From Pseudomonas alkylphenolica (lineage in GTDB: Bacteria > Pseudomonadota > Gammaproteobacteria > Pseudomonadales > Pseudomonadaceae): a DNA stretch of 64,000 nucleotides. Positions 30,628 through 40,378 of this stretch are shown piece by piece (position 1 is the stretch's first letter; every line of letters starts with the position of its first letter). Below the pieces are notes generated by a model. The model was not told where the DNA came from. It made no database searches and saw only the letters and a program-made list of their open reading frames with translations. The translations under genes and the position numbers were made by a program. The stretch is taken from positions 2,721,501 through 2,785,500 of the forward strand of contig NZ_CP009048.1 of assembly GCF_000746525.1 (NCBI RefSeq). The letters are read 5' to 3'.

Positions 30628-31971
30628 TCAGCGCGAAAGCGCGAGGGCCTTCTTCTCTTGGGTCGATTGCGCCCGGGACTGGTTGATCAGGGTGACCGCC
30701 AGGGCACCGATCAGGCCGGCCAGGCTGATGGCCATGAAGTTTTGCTGCAGCGGCAGGCTCAACGAGACCAGCCAGCCAATCAGTACCGGGGCGACAATGG
30801 CGCCGATGCGCCCCACGCCGGAGGCAAAGCCGACGCCGGTGGAACGGATCTCGGACGGATAGAAGTCACCGGCATAGGCGTAGGCCAGCAGTTGTGTGCC
30901 CAGGGTCGAGGCGCCGACCAGGAACACCACCGCGAACAGTGCCGTGGTATCGCGGGTGTAACCGAGGAGGGTGAGGGCGATGGCACCGGTGATGTAGAAG
31001 CACACCAGCACATGCTTGATGCTCAGTTTGTCGCTCAGCCAGCCGCCGACCATGGCCCCGGCAATCGAACCGAGGTTGAACACGATGACGAAATTGAGCG
31101 CCGAGCCGAGGCTGAAACCGGCCATTGCCATGAGTTTGGTGAGCCAGGAGTTGAGGGCATAAACCATGAACAGACCGGTCATGAACGCGGTCCAGATCAT
31201 TACTGTGCTGAACCCGCGCCCTTGCTTGAACAGGTCGCGAACCGGGGTTGCCTGAGTGTTCTGCACGGCAGCATTGCCAGTAACCACCAGCGTATCGGCA
31301 ACCGCACGTCCTGGCTCGATCTTGCCGACGATCTCACGCAATTCGTCCTGACGGCCGTTCCTGAGCAAGTAGCCAATGGATTGCGGCATGCTCTTGAGAA
31401 TGAACGGAATCAGCAGTACCGGCAGCCCGGCGACATAGAACACCCACTGCCAGCCATAGCTCTCGATCAGTTGCTTGGCGGTCAACGCCACGAGGATGCC
31501 GCCCACCGAGTAACCGGCAAACACCAGGGTGATCAGGCGGGTGCGCAACTTCAGTGGCGAGTACTCGCCCATCTGCGCGGTACATACCGGCAGTACGCCG
31601 CCGATACCGAGACCGGCAATGAAGCGGGCAATGCTGAAACTGACCGGGTCGTCGGCCAGGCCCGCCACCGCCGTGAAAATGCTGAACAGCGCCACACAAA
31701 TGGCGATCATGCGCGGACGACCGATACGGTCAGCCAGCGTGCCCAGGAAGATCGCGCCCAGCATCGTACCCAGCAGGGCCGAGCCGGCCATGATCCCGGC
31801 GCTGGTAGGGTCGACGTTCATGTCTTGCATGATCGCGGGCAGTGCCGCGCCCACCACGGCCAGGTCATAGCCGTCGATGATCAGGATGAGCATGCACCAG
31901 AAGAGGATGCGCCCATGGAAACGATTGAACTTCGAATCCCCCACTAGCGCGTAGATGTTCACCGATTGCAT
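30628..31971 (-). CDS. MFS permease of the aromatic acid:H+ symporter type
   Basis: This 447-residue protein starts at ATG 31971, with AAGGAG seven bases upstream; the longer frame lacks a ribosome binding site. Twelve helices are predicted. The signature IIDGYDLAVVGAALPAI in helix 1 and LGTLADRIGRPR after helix 2 are typical of the PcaK/BenK/GenK branch. It probably imports an aromatic carboxylate that enters through the OprD porin. No matching degradative enzyme is encoded nearby, so the substrate remains open. Confidence 0.9.
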   Translation of the reverse strand: MQSVNIYALVGDSKFNRFHGRILFWCMLILIIDGYDLAVVGAALPAIMQDMNVDPTSAGIMAGSALLGTMLGAIFLGTLADRIGRPRMIAICVALFSIFTAVAGLADDPVSFSIARFIAGLGIGGVLPVCTAQMGEYSPLKLRTRLITLVFAGYSVGGILVALTAKQLIESYGWQWVFYVAGLPVLLIPFILKSMPQSIGYLLRNGRQDELREIVGKIEPGRAVADTLVVTGNAAVQNTQATPVRDLFKQGRGFSTVMIWTAFMTGLFMVYALNSWLTKLMAMAGFSLGSALNFVIVFNLGSIAGAMVGGWLSDKLSIKHVLVCFYITGAIALTLLGYTRDTTALFAVVFLVGASTLGTQLLAYAYAGDFYPSEIRSTGVGFASGVGRIGAIVAPVLIGWLVSLSLPLQQNFMAISLAGLIGALAVTLINQSRAQSTQEKKALALSR

Positions 31972-32180
31972 AGCGTGTCTCCTTCGCTGTTGTTTTTGTT
32001 TGTGAAGTGCACAGTCGTATGTCAGCAAGCTGGCCAGGGCAGGTGAGGGCCACAGCGCAACCTGTGGCGAATCCTAGGGCCGATTGGCGGTGCGGCACAT
32101 GCCCGTGGGCGTCGATGTGTTTGACCGATCTGGGCACATTGACGCGGGCAGGGGGCAAGCGGCAGAGAAGGAGAAGGGGA

Positions 32181-33224
32181 TCAGCTTGCCGATTGAGTCA
32201 GAGACTGGTTGGACGCATCAGTACTCGAACGGCGATACGCGCCGGGGCTTACGCCGGTCCATTTCTTGAAAGCGCGGTGAAACGCGCTGGTTTCCTGAAA
32301 GCCTGCCTGGGCGGCAACCTCGCAGACGGTCAGGTCCGACTGACCGAGAAAGTTGATGGCCATGTCACGCCTGAGGTTGTCCTTGAGTCCCTGGTAACTG
32401 ATGCCCTCAGCTTGCAAGCGCCGCTGCAGGGTGGAGCTGGACATGCTCAACTGATTGGCCACTTCATCCAGCGCCGGCCAGTTTTCCGGCGTATGGTTGC
32501 GCAGCCGCTGCCTGATCTGGGCACTTAAACTGGCGTCGTTGCGGTACTTGACCAACAGACTTGCCGGCGAGTCTCTAAGGAAAGTGGCCAGGCTCTCGGG
32601 CGTCTGGGCTACCTTGAGGTTCAAAAAGCACGCGTCAAAGCAGACCCTGGTCACCGGGGCGGCAAACTCGATGTGCTCACAGAAGCGCATGCGGTAGTCG
32701 CTGTCATCATCCGGACGCGGTGAGCGGAAGCTCAGGGCCTGCAACGGAATTCTGCGGTTGCCGAGCCAGCACAGCAGCCCATGCACCAGAATCAGCCAGG
32801 TGCCATAGCTGAACAGCCTGCGCTGCACGCCATGGTCGTGGATGATGATCGACGCCGTGTCGCCGTCCAGGTGCAGCTCACCGTAGAGGTCATCGAGCCC
32901 CAGGCGCAGGAACGCCAGAATTCGCCGCAGCGCCTGTTCCAGCGACTCACAACCGATGGTTGCGTGGCACATGAGCCGAAAGCTGCCGCGGCGTAGCGGG
33001 TGGCTGTCGATTGCGAAGAACTCATCGTCGAGCATGTCCGACAGGGCTACCCACAGCCGTGAAAACGCCGAGGCGCACACGCGAGCATTCGCGGAGCTGA
33101 GCAGTTGCGGGTCGATGTGCGCCTGCTGCAGCGGAAGGGATATGTCCAGGCCGCGCTGGGTTGCGCCGTAAAGGGCTTCTCGCACCAGGCTGATGGAGGT
33201 GGTTCCTTTATAGGCTGCGAGCAT
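32181..33224 (-). CDS. AraC-family transcriptional regulator
   Basis: This 347-residue protein has an N-terminal arabinose-binding-like (OruR/ArgR-type) domain over about 1-220 and a C-terminal AraC helix-turn-helix pair: VANQLSMSSSTLQRRLQAEG, then VCEVAAQAGFQETSAFHRAFKKWTG. It is read in the same direction as the MFS, nitroreductase and porin genes, 209 bases upstream of the MFS start, and is their likely activator. The inducer is probably the transported aromatic compound. The 31972-32180 gap presumably carries the operator; I saw no convincing repeat. Confidence 0.9.
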   Translation of the reverse strand: MLAAYKGTTSISLVREALYGATQRGLDISLPLQQAHIDPQLLSSANARVCASAFSRLWVALSDMLDDEFFAIDSHPLRRGSFRLMCHATIGCESLEQALRRILAFLRLGLDDLYGELHLDGDTASIIIHDHGVQRRLFSYGTWLILVHGLLCWLGNRRIPLQALSFRSPRPDDDSDYRMRFCEHIEFAAPVTRVCFDACFLNLKVAQTPESLATFLRDSPASLLVKYRNDASLSAQIRQRLRNHTPENWPALDEVANQLSMSSSTLQRRLQAEGISYQGLKDNLRRDMAINFLGQSDLTVCEVAAQAGFQETSAFHRAFKKWTGVSPGAYRRSSTDASNQSLTQSAS

Positions 33225-33375
33225 CTGGTCATCTCCATCCGGTGGTAGAACCTGGAAGGAAACTTACCAGATGGTTACAACCGGCGGAGCGCGCATTTTT
33301 GCATATGCCAAAGGCGTTTTAGGGCTAGGTTTGCAGCGCCACCGACTTATCACTGCAACGCCGATTCGATCGAGC

Positions 33376-33404
33376 GCCGGGCGGTGTCCCAGCGCACGCC
33401 CGGC
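33376..33404 (-). terminator. Hairpin downstream of the cell-wall hydrolase gene
   Basis: An 8-bp perfect stem (GCCGGGCG paired with CGCCCGGC) with a 13-base loop lies 23 bases beyond the minus-strand stop at 33427. Confidence 0.4.
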
Positions 33405-33426
33405 TAGTTGAGGGTGTTTGGCGGTA

Positions 33427-35007
33427 CTAGACTTCGGGCCGCAATCGAATAATCCCCGCTACATTCTTCATCTGTCGAGTGCCGTTGACACTCTGGTTGT
33501 TGCGGTTGCCTTCGGCGGTCTGCAGGGTTGTGCCGTTACCCGGCCCTTGGCGCACGATGCCAATGTGGTCCAGGGTCTTGTCACCATCGAGCCACTCGAA
33601 GCAAACGATGTCGCCGCGTTCGGGTGTCAAATCGTCAACAGCGTGCCAAACCCCCTGGTCTTTGGCCCAGGCCTTCCACATTTCTACAAGCGCCATGGTT
33701 GCCTTGTGGCCCGGAGGCTGATCGGGGATGGTATAGCCGGCCTGACGCGCACAGTAGGTCACGAAGGCGGCGCACCAGTTGTAGAAAACCGGTTTGCTGC
33801 CGATATGCCCGAGCTTTTGCATAGGTGCGCGCAACGGCTTCAGATAGCGCTCAGCTACTGATGATGCGTCGGTCCAGGACAGGCCCATCGAGGCTTCCGT
33901 TTCAGCAATGCTCGCCAGGCGTTCGCGGCTGCCGCTGGAAAACACAACGGTCGCGGCTTTGGGTTGTGGCCTGCCGCCCAACGCAGTCCAGCTGACCGGG
34001 CCGGCAATGCCGTCTACGGTCAATTCGTTGATGCGTTGAAATTGCCTGAGTGCCTGTTCGGTCAAGGGGCCAAACTCGCCGTCGATTTTCCCGGGGTCAA
34101 AGCCTTTGGCGGCCAATGCTGTCTGCAGCGCTGTAACGGCCTTGCCTTTGGCGCCGTTGCGCAGCTCCCCGGGGAAGTCGCCCAGGCTGACGGGCGCAGG
34201 CGCCGGGTCGGGCCCGGTAATCAGCGCAGCCGTGCTGGAGTAATCAAGGTTCCAGGCCTGGCCTGCGAGGCCCTGCGTTGGCGCGCGAAATATCGAAGAC
34301 CCAGGAAATGCATTCAGGAAACTCTGCAAGGTGGCCGCAGTAGCGGGGTGCTTGGCATCTTCTTCGCTACCCCAGATAGGCAGGATAGGGTTTTTCAGAC
34401 CGAGGCTTTTATGTGCGGCCAGTGCCTCTTTGACTTCCTGCGCATCGGTGGCGCCATACCTGAACTTTTCAAAGTAAATCTGCGGAAAGGCGATATCGGT
34501 TTTGCTATCGAGCAGCTTCCAGGGTACCTCGCTATGAAACCCTGGGTGGCCAAAGGACGTATACCCGAGGAACTTGCTGGCCGTAGCTTCGCGTAAAGAG
34601 GTGAGTAAATCATCCAGGGGCGCTTTGGCTTTAGGCGATTTCACCTCTGCTTCGACATCGACGATATAGCCGTCCAGGCCACACGCCATGGCCAAGGCCA
34701 CGGCTTTTACTTCTTCGGCGACAGGGATCGAGGTGCGCTGATCGAAGTGATAGCCCCAACCGACAACACTGATGCCTTTAGCGTTAAAGGCCTGAACGAC
34801 CGCAGCGGTGCATTGAAAATCCCAGAAAAAATCGTCGGCGCTGCTGTCGTGCAGGTCGTCGAATACTTTCAGATAGACACGTTTGCAGCCTACCTCGGCC
34901 AGTCGATTCAGGTAATCACGATCGATTTTGGCCAGGCGCCAGATCCACATACCAGGAGGGGTATCGACGAGTATCTGTTTGACTTCGTCGGGGCTGAGAT
35001 TTGGCAT
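33427..35007 (-). CDS. Three-domain cell-wall hydrolase: glycosidase-like, peptidoglycan-binding and CHAP
   Basis: This 526-residue protein has no signal peptide. Residues 1-260 look like a TIM-barrel glycoside-hydrolase-like domain (GMWIWRLAKID, YLKVFDD, GYIVDVEAEV, IAFPQIYFEKF). Residues 270-345 match a PG_binding_1 repeat (LRNGAKGKAVTALQTALAAKG, DGEFGPLTEQALRQFQ). Residues 370-526 match a CHAP/NlpC-like amidase with Cys412 in NWCAAFVTYC and His481 in DHIGIV. The combination suggests an endolysin-like or secreted effector enzyme cutting peptidoglycan. No holin, immunity or secretion gene is adjacent. AT content is slightly higher than around it. Confidence 0.8.
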   Translation of the reverse strand: MPNLSPDEVKQILVDTPPGMWIWRLAKIDRDYLNRLAEVGCKRVYLKVFDDLHDSSADDFFWDFQCTAAVVQAFNAKGISVVGWGYHFDQRTSIPVAEEVKAVALAMACGLDGYIVDVEAEVKSPKAKAPLDDLLTSLREATASKFLGYTSFGHPGFHSEVPWKLLDSKTDIAFPQIYFEKFRYGATDAQEVKEALAAHKSLGLKNPILPIWGSEEDAKHPATAATLQSFLNAFPGSSIFRAPTQGLAGQAWNLDYSSTAALITGPDPAPAPVSLGDFPGELRNGAKGKAVTALQTALAAKGFDPGKIDGEFGPLTEQALRQFQRINELTVDGIAGPVSWTALGGRPQPKAATVVFSSGSRERLASIAETEASMGLSWTDASSVAERYLKPLRAPMQKLGHIGSKPVFYNWCAAFVTYCARQAGYTIPDQPPGHKATMALVEMWKAWAKDQGVWHAVDDLTPERGDIVCFEWLDGDKTLDHIGIVRQGPGNGTTLQTAEGNRNNQSVNGTRQMKNVAGIIRLRPEV

Positions 35008-35118
35008 GACGGGTTCCTCGAAACGAGAAATTGAAATAACTGCCCGTTAAGAATAGTTGCCCGCCAGCGATACCTGATCCAGTTGTGATAGCGCGATGCA
35101 GACAAACGCTTGCCGTTA

Positions 35119-35559
35119 TCATTTTCCATGCTCGCCAGACGCGTGTTGTTTGATGATGTCCATTACCGCAGCAGTCATGATTGCGGTGGAAACGCCGAAC
35201 ATGAGAATGCCATTGGCCGCCTCCAGGGGACTGAGCAGACGCCATTGCTGGCTCAGGACCACGTCGCCATAGCCCAGGGTGGCGAAGGTCACTCCGGAAA
35301 AGTACAGCGCGGTGATGAAGTCCTCGAATTCACCCAGCAGCAGGAACAGCAGGGCCCACAGCGCCATTTGCACATAGTTGCCGATGAGCATCACCACCAT
35401 GACCATCGACAGCAAACGCACGTCATCGCTCCAGGAAGGGCTCAGGTTCATCTTGTGTCGCAGCGACACATAGCGACGCGCACACAGGGCTAGAAACAAT
35501 GCCTGCAACACAACACAGAGCACGATCACCGGTAGGCCTACCAGAAAATTGATCAGCAT
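35119..35559 (-). CDS. Small two-helix potassium-channel-like protein
   Basis: This 146-residue protein has an N-terminal helix (about 4-26), a second helix (50-75), a re-entrant pore with selectivity filter TLGYGD at 94-99 and a last helix at about 110-132. The filter matches the TxGYGD of K+ channels (Ion_trans_2). No regulatory domain is attached. It overlaps the start of the upstream permease gene by seven bases, so it may be coexpressed with the efflux operon. Confidence 0.85.
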   Translation of the reverse strand: MLINFLVGLPVIVLCVVLQALFLALCARRYVSLRHKMNLSPSWSDDVRLLSMVMVVMLIGNYVQMALWALLFLLLGEFEDFITALYFSGVTFATLGYGDVVLSQQWRLLSPLEAANGILMFGVSTAIMTAAVMDIIKQHASGEHGK

Positions 35560-36605
35560 GGGCGAGCCTCTTCAGCGGTTGGGTTGGACGCATTTCGGCG
35601 TTGCCGGCGCTTATCGAGCAGATGAACCATCGCACAGGCATACAGGGTGACCAGAATGAACAGCCCCATGCGGATGGCGAAGGCGGTGTAGACATCCTTG
35701 CCGGCGGCGCTGTCCTGCACCGACTGGCCGAGCAGAATGATCATGGTCGTCAGGCTGTTGAGCCAGAAGCCCGGCTTGTAGTTGCCAGGGCTCAGCCCGT
35801 AGAGCTTTCGGGCCAGCACCAGCCCGAACAGCAGCATCCACAGGAAGAACATCCACAGGTTGACGAACAGACCCAGGGCGAACCAGAAGAGAATCGCCAT
35901 CAGGCCGCCGAGCAGGGTCGAGCCGAGCAGCTCCCGCCCGGCAGTGCGCGCACTGGTGGCGGTGCTCTGCTGGCCGAGGTTGACCGACTTCATGATGATC
36001 GGCATGTAGCTGGCCGGATCGATCAGCGCCAACAGGAAGGCGGGCATTACCACCAGCGCGGCGCGCAATGCCAGCCAGCTGATGTCATCGGCCGACAGGG
36101 CAGGTGGGGGGGCGGGCGGCTGGGTGCCGACCGGGTCAGGGAGCAGCCAGTGGCTGATCGACACCGCCGTGACGGCCAGGAGCAAGCCCTTGACCAGCGA
36201 TACGATCACCTGCAGTGCCAGGTCGAATTCGGTGGTGCCGGCCGCGCTGATCATCGTCAAGCCAACCACCATGAAGGTGGCGACCAGCGAATTGCCGCCA
36301 CTCATGCCATAGCGGAAGACCAGAAACAGGCACAGGCCGACCAGCATCACGCCGGTCACCGCGTAGTAATGCAACAGCGGTATCAACAGCAAGCCGCTGC
36401 CGGTGGTCACCATCAGCACCACGGCCAGGCCCAGGCTGGCCTTGAACGGCAGTGGTCGATTCATCGCCGCCAGCATCGTCAGCGCCAGCATCGGTGCGAT
36501 GAAAGGGATCGGCAGGGCCAGGCCGAAGCTCGCGGCCAGACACAGCGCAGTGCCAGTGGCCAGGCGCAGGGCTCGCCTGGCACGGACTTGTTGCTCAGTA
36601 GGCAT
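35553..36605 (-). CDS. FUSC/DUF2955-type inner membrane efflux component
   Basis: This 350-residue protein has about ten hydrophobic helices in two bundles (AMLALTMLAAMNRPLPF near the N-terminus; LWMFFLWMLLFGLVLARKLYG in the second), typical of DUF2955/FUSC-like aromatic acid exporters. It overlaps the membrane fusion protein gene by 11 bases and is followed by the K+ channel gene. With the fusion protein and outer membrane factor it would form a tripartite exporter across both membranes. The substrate may be aromatic acids, by analogy with AaeB, but this is inferred. Confidence 0.82.
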   Translation of the reverse strand: MPTEQQVRARRALRLATGTALCLAASFGLALPIPFIAPMLALTMLAAMNRPLPFKASLGLAVVLMVTTGSGLLLIPLLHYYAVTGVMLVGLCLFLVFRYGMSGGNSLVATFMVVGLTMISAAGTTEFDLALQVIVSLVKGLLLAVTAVSISHWLLPDPVGTQPPAPPPALSADDISWLALRAALVVMPAFLLALIDPASYMPIIMKSVNLGQQSTATSARTAGRELLGSTLLGGLMAILFWFALGLFVNLWMFFLWMLLFGLVLARKLYGLSPGNYKPGFWLNSLTTMIILLGQSVQDSAAGKDVYTAFAIRMGLFILVTLYACAMVHLLDKRRQRRNASNPTAEEARPC

Positions 36606-37713
36606 ACGACATCCAGCTCATTACGCGCAGGAACAGCCGGCCGAGCAGGTTCAGCGGGTTGCCTTCGCTGGGGAACGCCATGACCTCGGCCTGGCCACCG
36701 ACACGGATGCCGCTGATGTCGGCCAACTGGCCGGGCGCAAGCTCGATGATCACGGGGAAACGCTGGGCCGGGCGCAGCCAGTCACGGCTGTTCTGTACTG
36801 TGGGCAAGGTACCGGCTGGTGTGCTCTGGCCGGTACTGACGCCATAGCCGATGCTGCGCACATGGCCTTCGAATACCGTACCGGGAAGACTATCCAAGAC
36901 GATGCGTACCGGGGTCCCGGGCCTGACCTTGCCCAGGTTGTTCTCGGTCATGTCGGCGGTGACCCACACATCGTGGATGGCGATCAAGGTCATCAATGGC
37001 GCCCCGGCTGCGGCGAACTGGCCGACATCGGTGCGCAGGTCGGTGACCAGGCCGGCCGAGCGGGCACGAACCGTACTGTTGGCCAGGTCCAGTTCGGCCT
37101 TGTCTACATTGGCGATGGCGCTGAGCAACTGGGCATTATTTTCGTCGCTGCCACCTTGGGTTTCACGGGCGCGTTCTACTTCTGCCCGCGCTGCAGCAAC
37201 GTTGGCGACGGCTGCATCGAGGGTGGAGCGGGAAATTTCCAGCCGCCGCAGGGAGATGGTTCCAGGGTCTTCCTTGTACAGGCGCTCGAGGCGTTGCAGG
37301 TCCTTGCGCGACATGACCTCGTTGGCCTGGGCGGCTTTCAGGGACGCCATCTTCGAGTCGATGCCTGCGGTGTTGGCGCCGATCTGCTTGCGGGTGGTCT
37401 GCAAGTCGGCACGCGCGCGGTCGACAGCGATCTGGTATTGCTGCGGGTTCACTTCGAACAGCACTTCGCCGGCCTTGACGTCCTGATTGTTGCGCACGTT
37501 GACTTTGGTGACCCTGCCCGCGACCTCCGCCGCCACCGGAACGACAAATGTCTGCACCCGTGCCTGTTGCGTGTAGGGGGTATAGCGGTCGGCCAACAGG
37601 TACCAGACCAGGCTGAGGACAATCAGCACAGCAACCCCATTCACCGCTTTTTTTGTCGGATCGGCCGCAGGCGGCGGTGCGGTTACTTCCTGTTCTTGTT
37701 GGCGGTCACTCAA
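36595..37713 (-). CDS. HlyD/EmrA-type membrane fusion protein
   Basis: This 372-residue protein has one N-terminal membrane helix (GVAVLIVLSLVWYLLADRY, about 27-45), a lipoyl-like half motif (VAAEVAGRVTKVNVRNNQDV), a long helical hairpin with heptad patterns at about 90-190 and the second lipoyl and beta-barrel parts (GLVTDLRTDVGQFAAAGAPL). It bridges the inner-membrane permease and the outer-membrane factor. It overlaps both neighbouring genes by a few bases, so the three are one transcript. Confidence 0.92.
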   Translation of the reverse strand: MSDRQQEQEVTAPPPAADPTKKAVNGVAVLIVLSLVWYLLADRYTPYTQQARVQTFVVPVAAEVAGRVTKVNVRNNQDVKAGEVLFEVNPQQYQIAVDRARADLQTTRKQIGANTAGIDSKMASLKAAQANEVMSRKDLQRLERLYKEDPGTISLRRLEISRSTLDAAVANVAAARAEVERARETQGGSDENNAQLLSAIANVDKAELDLANSTVRARSAGLVTDLRTDVGQFAAAGAPLMTLIAIHDVWVTADMTENNLGKVRPGTPVRIVLDSLPGTVFEGHVRSIGYGVSTGQSTPAGTLPTVQNSRDWLRPAQRFPVIIELAPGQLADISGIRVGGQAEVMAFPSEGNPLNLLGRLFLRVMSWMSYAY

Positions 37714-39227
37714 TTGACACCTTCCTTCGCTTCATCGAGCAGGTTGCCCCAGTCGGTGCGTTGCTGCATCTGTTGGCGGGTGGCGGGATCGAGCAGCGGA
37801 CGGTCACTGTACCAACCGCCGCCGAGGGCCTTGTACAGAGCGATCAGGCTGTTGACGGCGGTGTTGCGATTGACCAGGTAGTTATCCTGTTGGGCGAACA
37901 GGGCAGCCTGGGCATCGAGTACCCGCTGGAAATCCGAATAGCCTTCACGGTACTGGGCATTGGCCAGGGATACCGAACGCTCGGCTGCAATCGACGCTTC
38001 GCTGAGGATACGGTCGCGCTCCAGGGCCTTGACCAGACCGGTCGCGGCATCGTCGGCCTCACGCGCCGCCTGGCGAACGCTGTCCTGGTAGACGACGATC
38101 AATTGTTGCAGGCGGGCATCCTGGATGCGCACGTTGTTGGTGATCCGGCCATGGTCGAACACGTCCCAGCGCAGGCTCGGCCCGCCGACCAGGTCCAGGG
38201 TGTTGGACGTGCCGTCCAGAGAGCTCGCGGACCAGACGATACTGCCCAACAGGCTGATGGAGGGGTAAAGGTCGGCCTCGGCAACACCGATCAGCGCTGA
38301 CTGGGCCGCGACTTGCGCTTCTGCAGTACGAACATCCGGGCGGCGTAACAGCAGGTCGGCCGGTACCCCCTGCAGCACGGCGCGGTCGACCAAGGGCACC
38401 ATACCGGTGTTGGTATGGAGTTCCGGCATCGCGCCGGGCGGGCGACCTATCAAGGTGGACAAGGCATTGCGTGTGCTTGCGACCTGCGCCTCGAAATCGG
38501 GGATGGTGCTCAGGGTTCCCAGGTACTGGGTCTTGGCCTGTTGCAGATCGAGCTCGGCATTATCACCGCTGGTGAAAAGGCGTTCGGTGATCTCATAGCT
38601 GCGCTTCTGCAGTTTGGCGTTGTTCTTGGCGATGAGCAGGCGCGCCTCTGCGGTACGCAGCGCGTAGTAGGTTTGCGCCACCTGAGCGTGAAGCAGCACC
38701 AGAACGTTTTCATAGTTGCTCTGGGCGGCGAACCAGGCTGCATCGGCCGATTCGATGGCGCGGCTGAAGCGGCCCCAGAAATCCAGTTCCCAGCCGATGT
38801 CGAAACCCGCGCTGTGTTGCCACAGATGGCTGTCCTGCGGGTTGTCGCCGCCCCATTGGCGACGCTTGAGGTAGACGCTGTCGGCGCTGATCTGCTGGAA
38901 TTGCGGGTAGCGGTTACTTAACGCGATGCCCAATTGCGCGCGGGCTTCCATCACCCGCAGGCCGGCGATTTCCAGGTCGGCGTTGTGGGCGTCGGCCTCG
39001 GCGATCAGGTGGTCGAGCACTGGGTCGGTAAACACTTGCCACCACTGGCGGCTATCGGGTTGCACACGTTGCTGGCTGGCAAGTTCCAGGGCCTGAGTGT
39101 TCCAGTGCTCGACCCAGGCCTGGGTCGGTGACTGGAAGTCCGGGCCCAGGCGCACACAGCCGCCCAGGCTCAGGGCGCCACACAGCAGCAGCCGGCTCAT
39201 GCGCGCAGGACACGACATCAAGCGCAC
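37710..39227 (-). CDS. NodT-family outer membrane efflux lipoprotein
   Basis: This 505-residue protein has a lipoprotein signal (LLLCGALSLGGCVRLGPDF; lipobox LGGC), then the two repeated OEP domains (residues 60-270 and 280-480) of TolC/OprM-like channels. PPGAMPEL and LLLRRPDVRTAEAQVAA are characteristic of the NodT branch. It is the first gene of the tripartite operon on the minus strand and overlaps the fusion protein gene by four bases. Confidence 0.93.
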   Translation of the reverse strand: MRLMSCPARMSRLLLCGALSLGGCVRLGPDFQSPTQAWVEHWNTQALELASQQRVQPDSRQWWQVFTDPVLDHLIAEADAHNADLEIAGLRVMEARAQLGIALSNRYPQFQQISADSVYLKRRQWGGDNPQDSHLWQHSAGFDIGWELDFWGRFSRAIESADAAWFAAQSNYENVLVLLHAQVAQTYYALRTAEARLLIAKNNAKLQKRSYEITERLFTSGDNAELDLQQAKTQYLGTLSTIPDFEAQVASTRNALSTLIGRPPGAMPELHTNTGMVPLVDRAVLQGVPADLLLRRPDVRTAEAQVAAQSALIGVAEADLYPSISLLGSIVWSASSLDGTSNTLDLVGGPSLRWDVFDHGRITNNVRIQDARLQQLIVVYQDSVRQAAREADDAATGLVKALERDRILSEASIAAERSVSLANAQYREGYSDFQRVLDAQAALFAQQDNYLVNRNTAVNSLIALYKALGGGWYSDRPLLDPATRQQMQQRTDWGNLLDEAKEGVN

Positions 39228-39232
39228 TCTCC

Positions 39233-40378
39233 TCAGCCTGGTGGATGCTCGTTCGGTGTCTCAAGTCGCGGTTGCTCATCGCGCGGTTGTTCATCCAGCA
39301 CGTCGATTTGCGGTTGGTCCTCGACCCATTGCCAGAACAGTTGATAGGCGACCGCCAGTGCCACCGGCCCGATGAACAGGCCGATGAAACCGCCGCTGAC
39401 CATCCCGCCCAAGGCGCCAATCAGGATCACCGGCATAGGCACATCGACGCCGCGGCCCAGCATCAATGGCTTGAGGATGTTGTCGGCCATGCCGGCAATC
39501 AGGCTGTAGATGGTGAACACGATGGTGGCAAGCGAGGTGCCTTCAGTGGCAAAGACATAAGCGATTACCGGCAAACTCACGAGAATCACCGGCAACTGCA
39601 TGATCCCCATCAACAACGCGAGCATGGCCAGCAACCCGGCACCGGGCACCCCCATGAGCACGAAACCGACCCCCACCAGCAGCATCTGGATAAAGGCGAT
39701 ACCCACCACGCCCTGGGCGACCGCGCGGATGGTCGCGGTGCACAGTTCAATGATGCGCGGGCCGCGCTTGGGGCCGGAGAGGCGGGTGGCGATAGCGATG
39801 GCGCTGCGTTCGCCGTTTTCGCCGTAGGCCATGAGCACACCGGCAATGATCAGGGCGCCGATGAATAGCAGAAAGCCCACGCCAACACCGGCCATCTTGC
39901 CCAGCAAGGTCAAGCCGACCGTCTTGATGTAAGGCATCAACTTCATCAGCACGCTGCTCATGTCGGTCGCCGACTGCATCCAGAAGGTGTAGAGCGGTTT
40001 GCCAATGAGGGGCAGGGTGGCGATCTTTTCGTTCGGCAGCGGGATTTCCAGGCTGTCGGACTTGAGCACGGCCAGGGTGCCTTCGATCGAATCACTGATC
40101 GAAGTGCCCAGCAGGTAAATCGGTACCATCAGCAAGGCAAGGGCGACAACTACGATCAGGGTAGCGGTGCGACCGTCCTTGTTGCCCAGCTTGCGCTTAA
40201 GCATGTTGTGCAGCGGGTACAGGGTAATGGCCAGGATCACTGCCCAGAGCATCAGATTGAGGAAGGGACGGAATATCTCGAAGCAGAACAGCACCAGCAC
40301 CGTGATCAGTCCGGCGCGAATCAAAACATCGAGTAACCCACCGGACAGCGCCCTTGCAGAAATGTTTGTGCGCAACAT
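39233..40378 (-). CDS. AI-2E family (PerM-like) membrane permease
   Basis: This 381-residue protein has about eight membrane helices, including the duplicated N-terminal pair (FCFEIFRPFLNLMLWAVILAITLYPLHNML) and the conserved C-terminal block GALGGMVSGGFIGLFIGPVALAVAY. Family members export or exchange diverse small molecules; some act as Na+/H+ antiporters and one was linked to autoinducer 2. The Pro-rich tail is probably disordered. It is five bases upstream of the NodT gene and may be the first gene of that operon. Confidence 0.88.
   Translation of the reverse strand: MLRTNISARALSGGLLDVLIRAGLITVLVLFCFEIFRPFLNLMLWAVILAITLYPLHNMLKRKLGNKDGRTATLIVVVALALLMVPIYLLGTSISDSIEGTLAVLKSDSLEIPLPNEKIATLPLIGKPLYTFWMQSATDMSSVLMKLMPYIKTVGLTLLGKMAGVGVGFLLFIGALIIAGVLMAYGENGERSAIAIATRLSGPKRGPRIIELCTATIRAVAQGVVGIAFIQMLLVGVGFVLMGVPGAGLLAMLALLMGIMQLPVILVSLPVIAYVFATEGTSLATIVFTIYSLIAGMADNILKPLMLGRGVDVPMPVILIGALGGMVSGGFIGLFIGPVALAVAYQLFWQWVEDQPQIDVLDEQPRDEQPRLETPNEHPPG

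Noticed and set aside
30343..31947. Long plus-strand frame opposite the nitroreductase and MFS genes
   Set aside because: It is a Gln/His/Arg-rich shadow of transmembrane and flavoprotein coding sequence.
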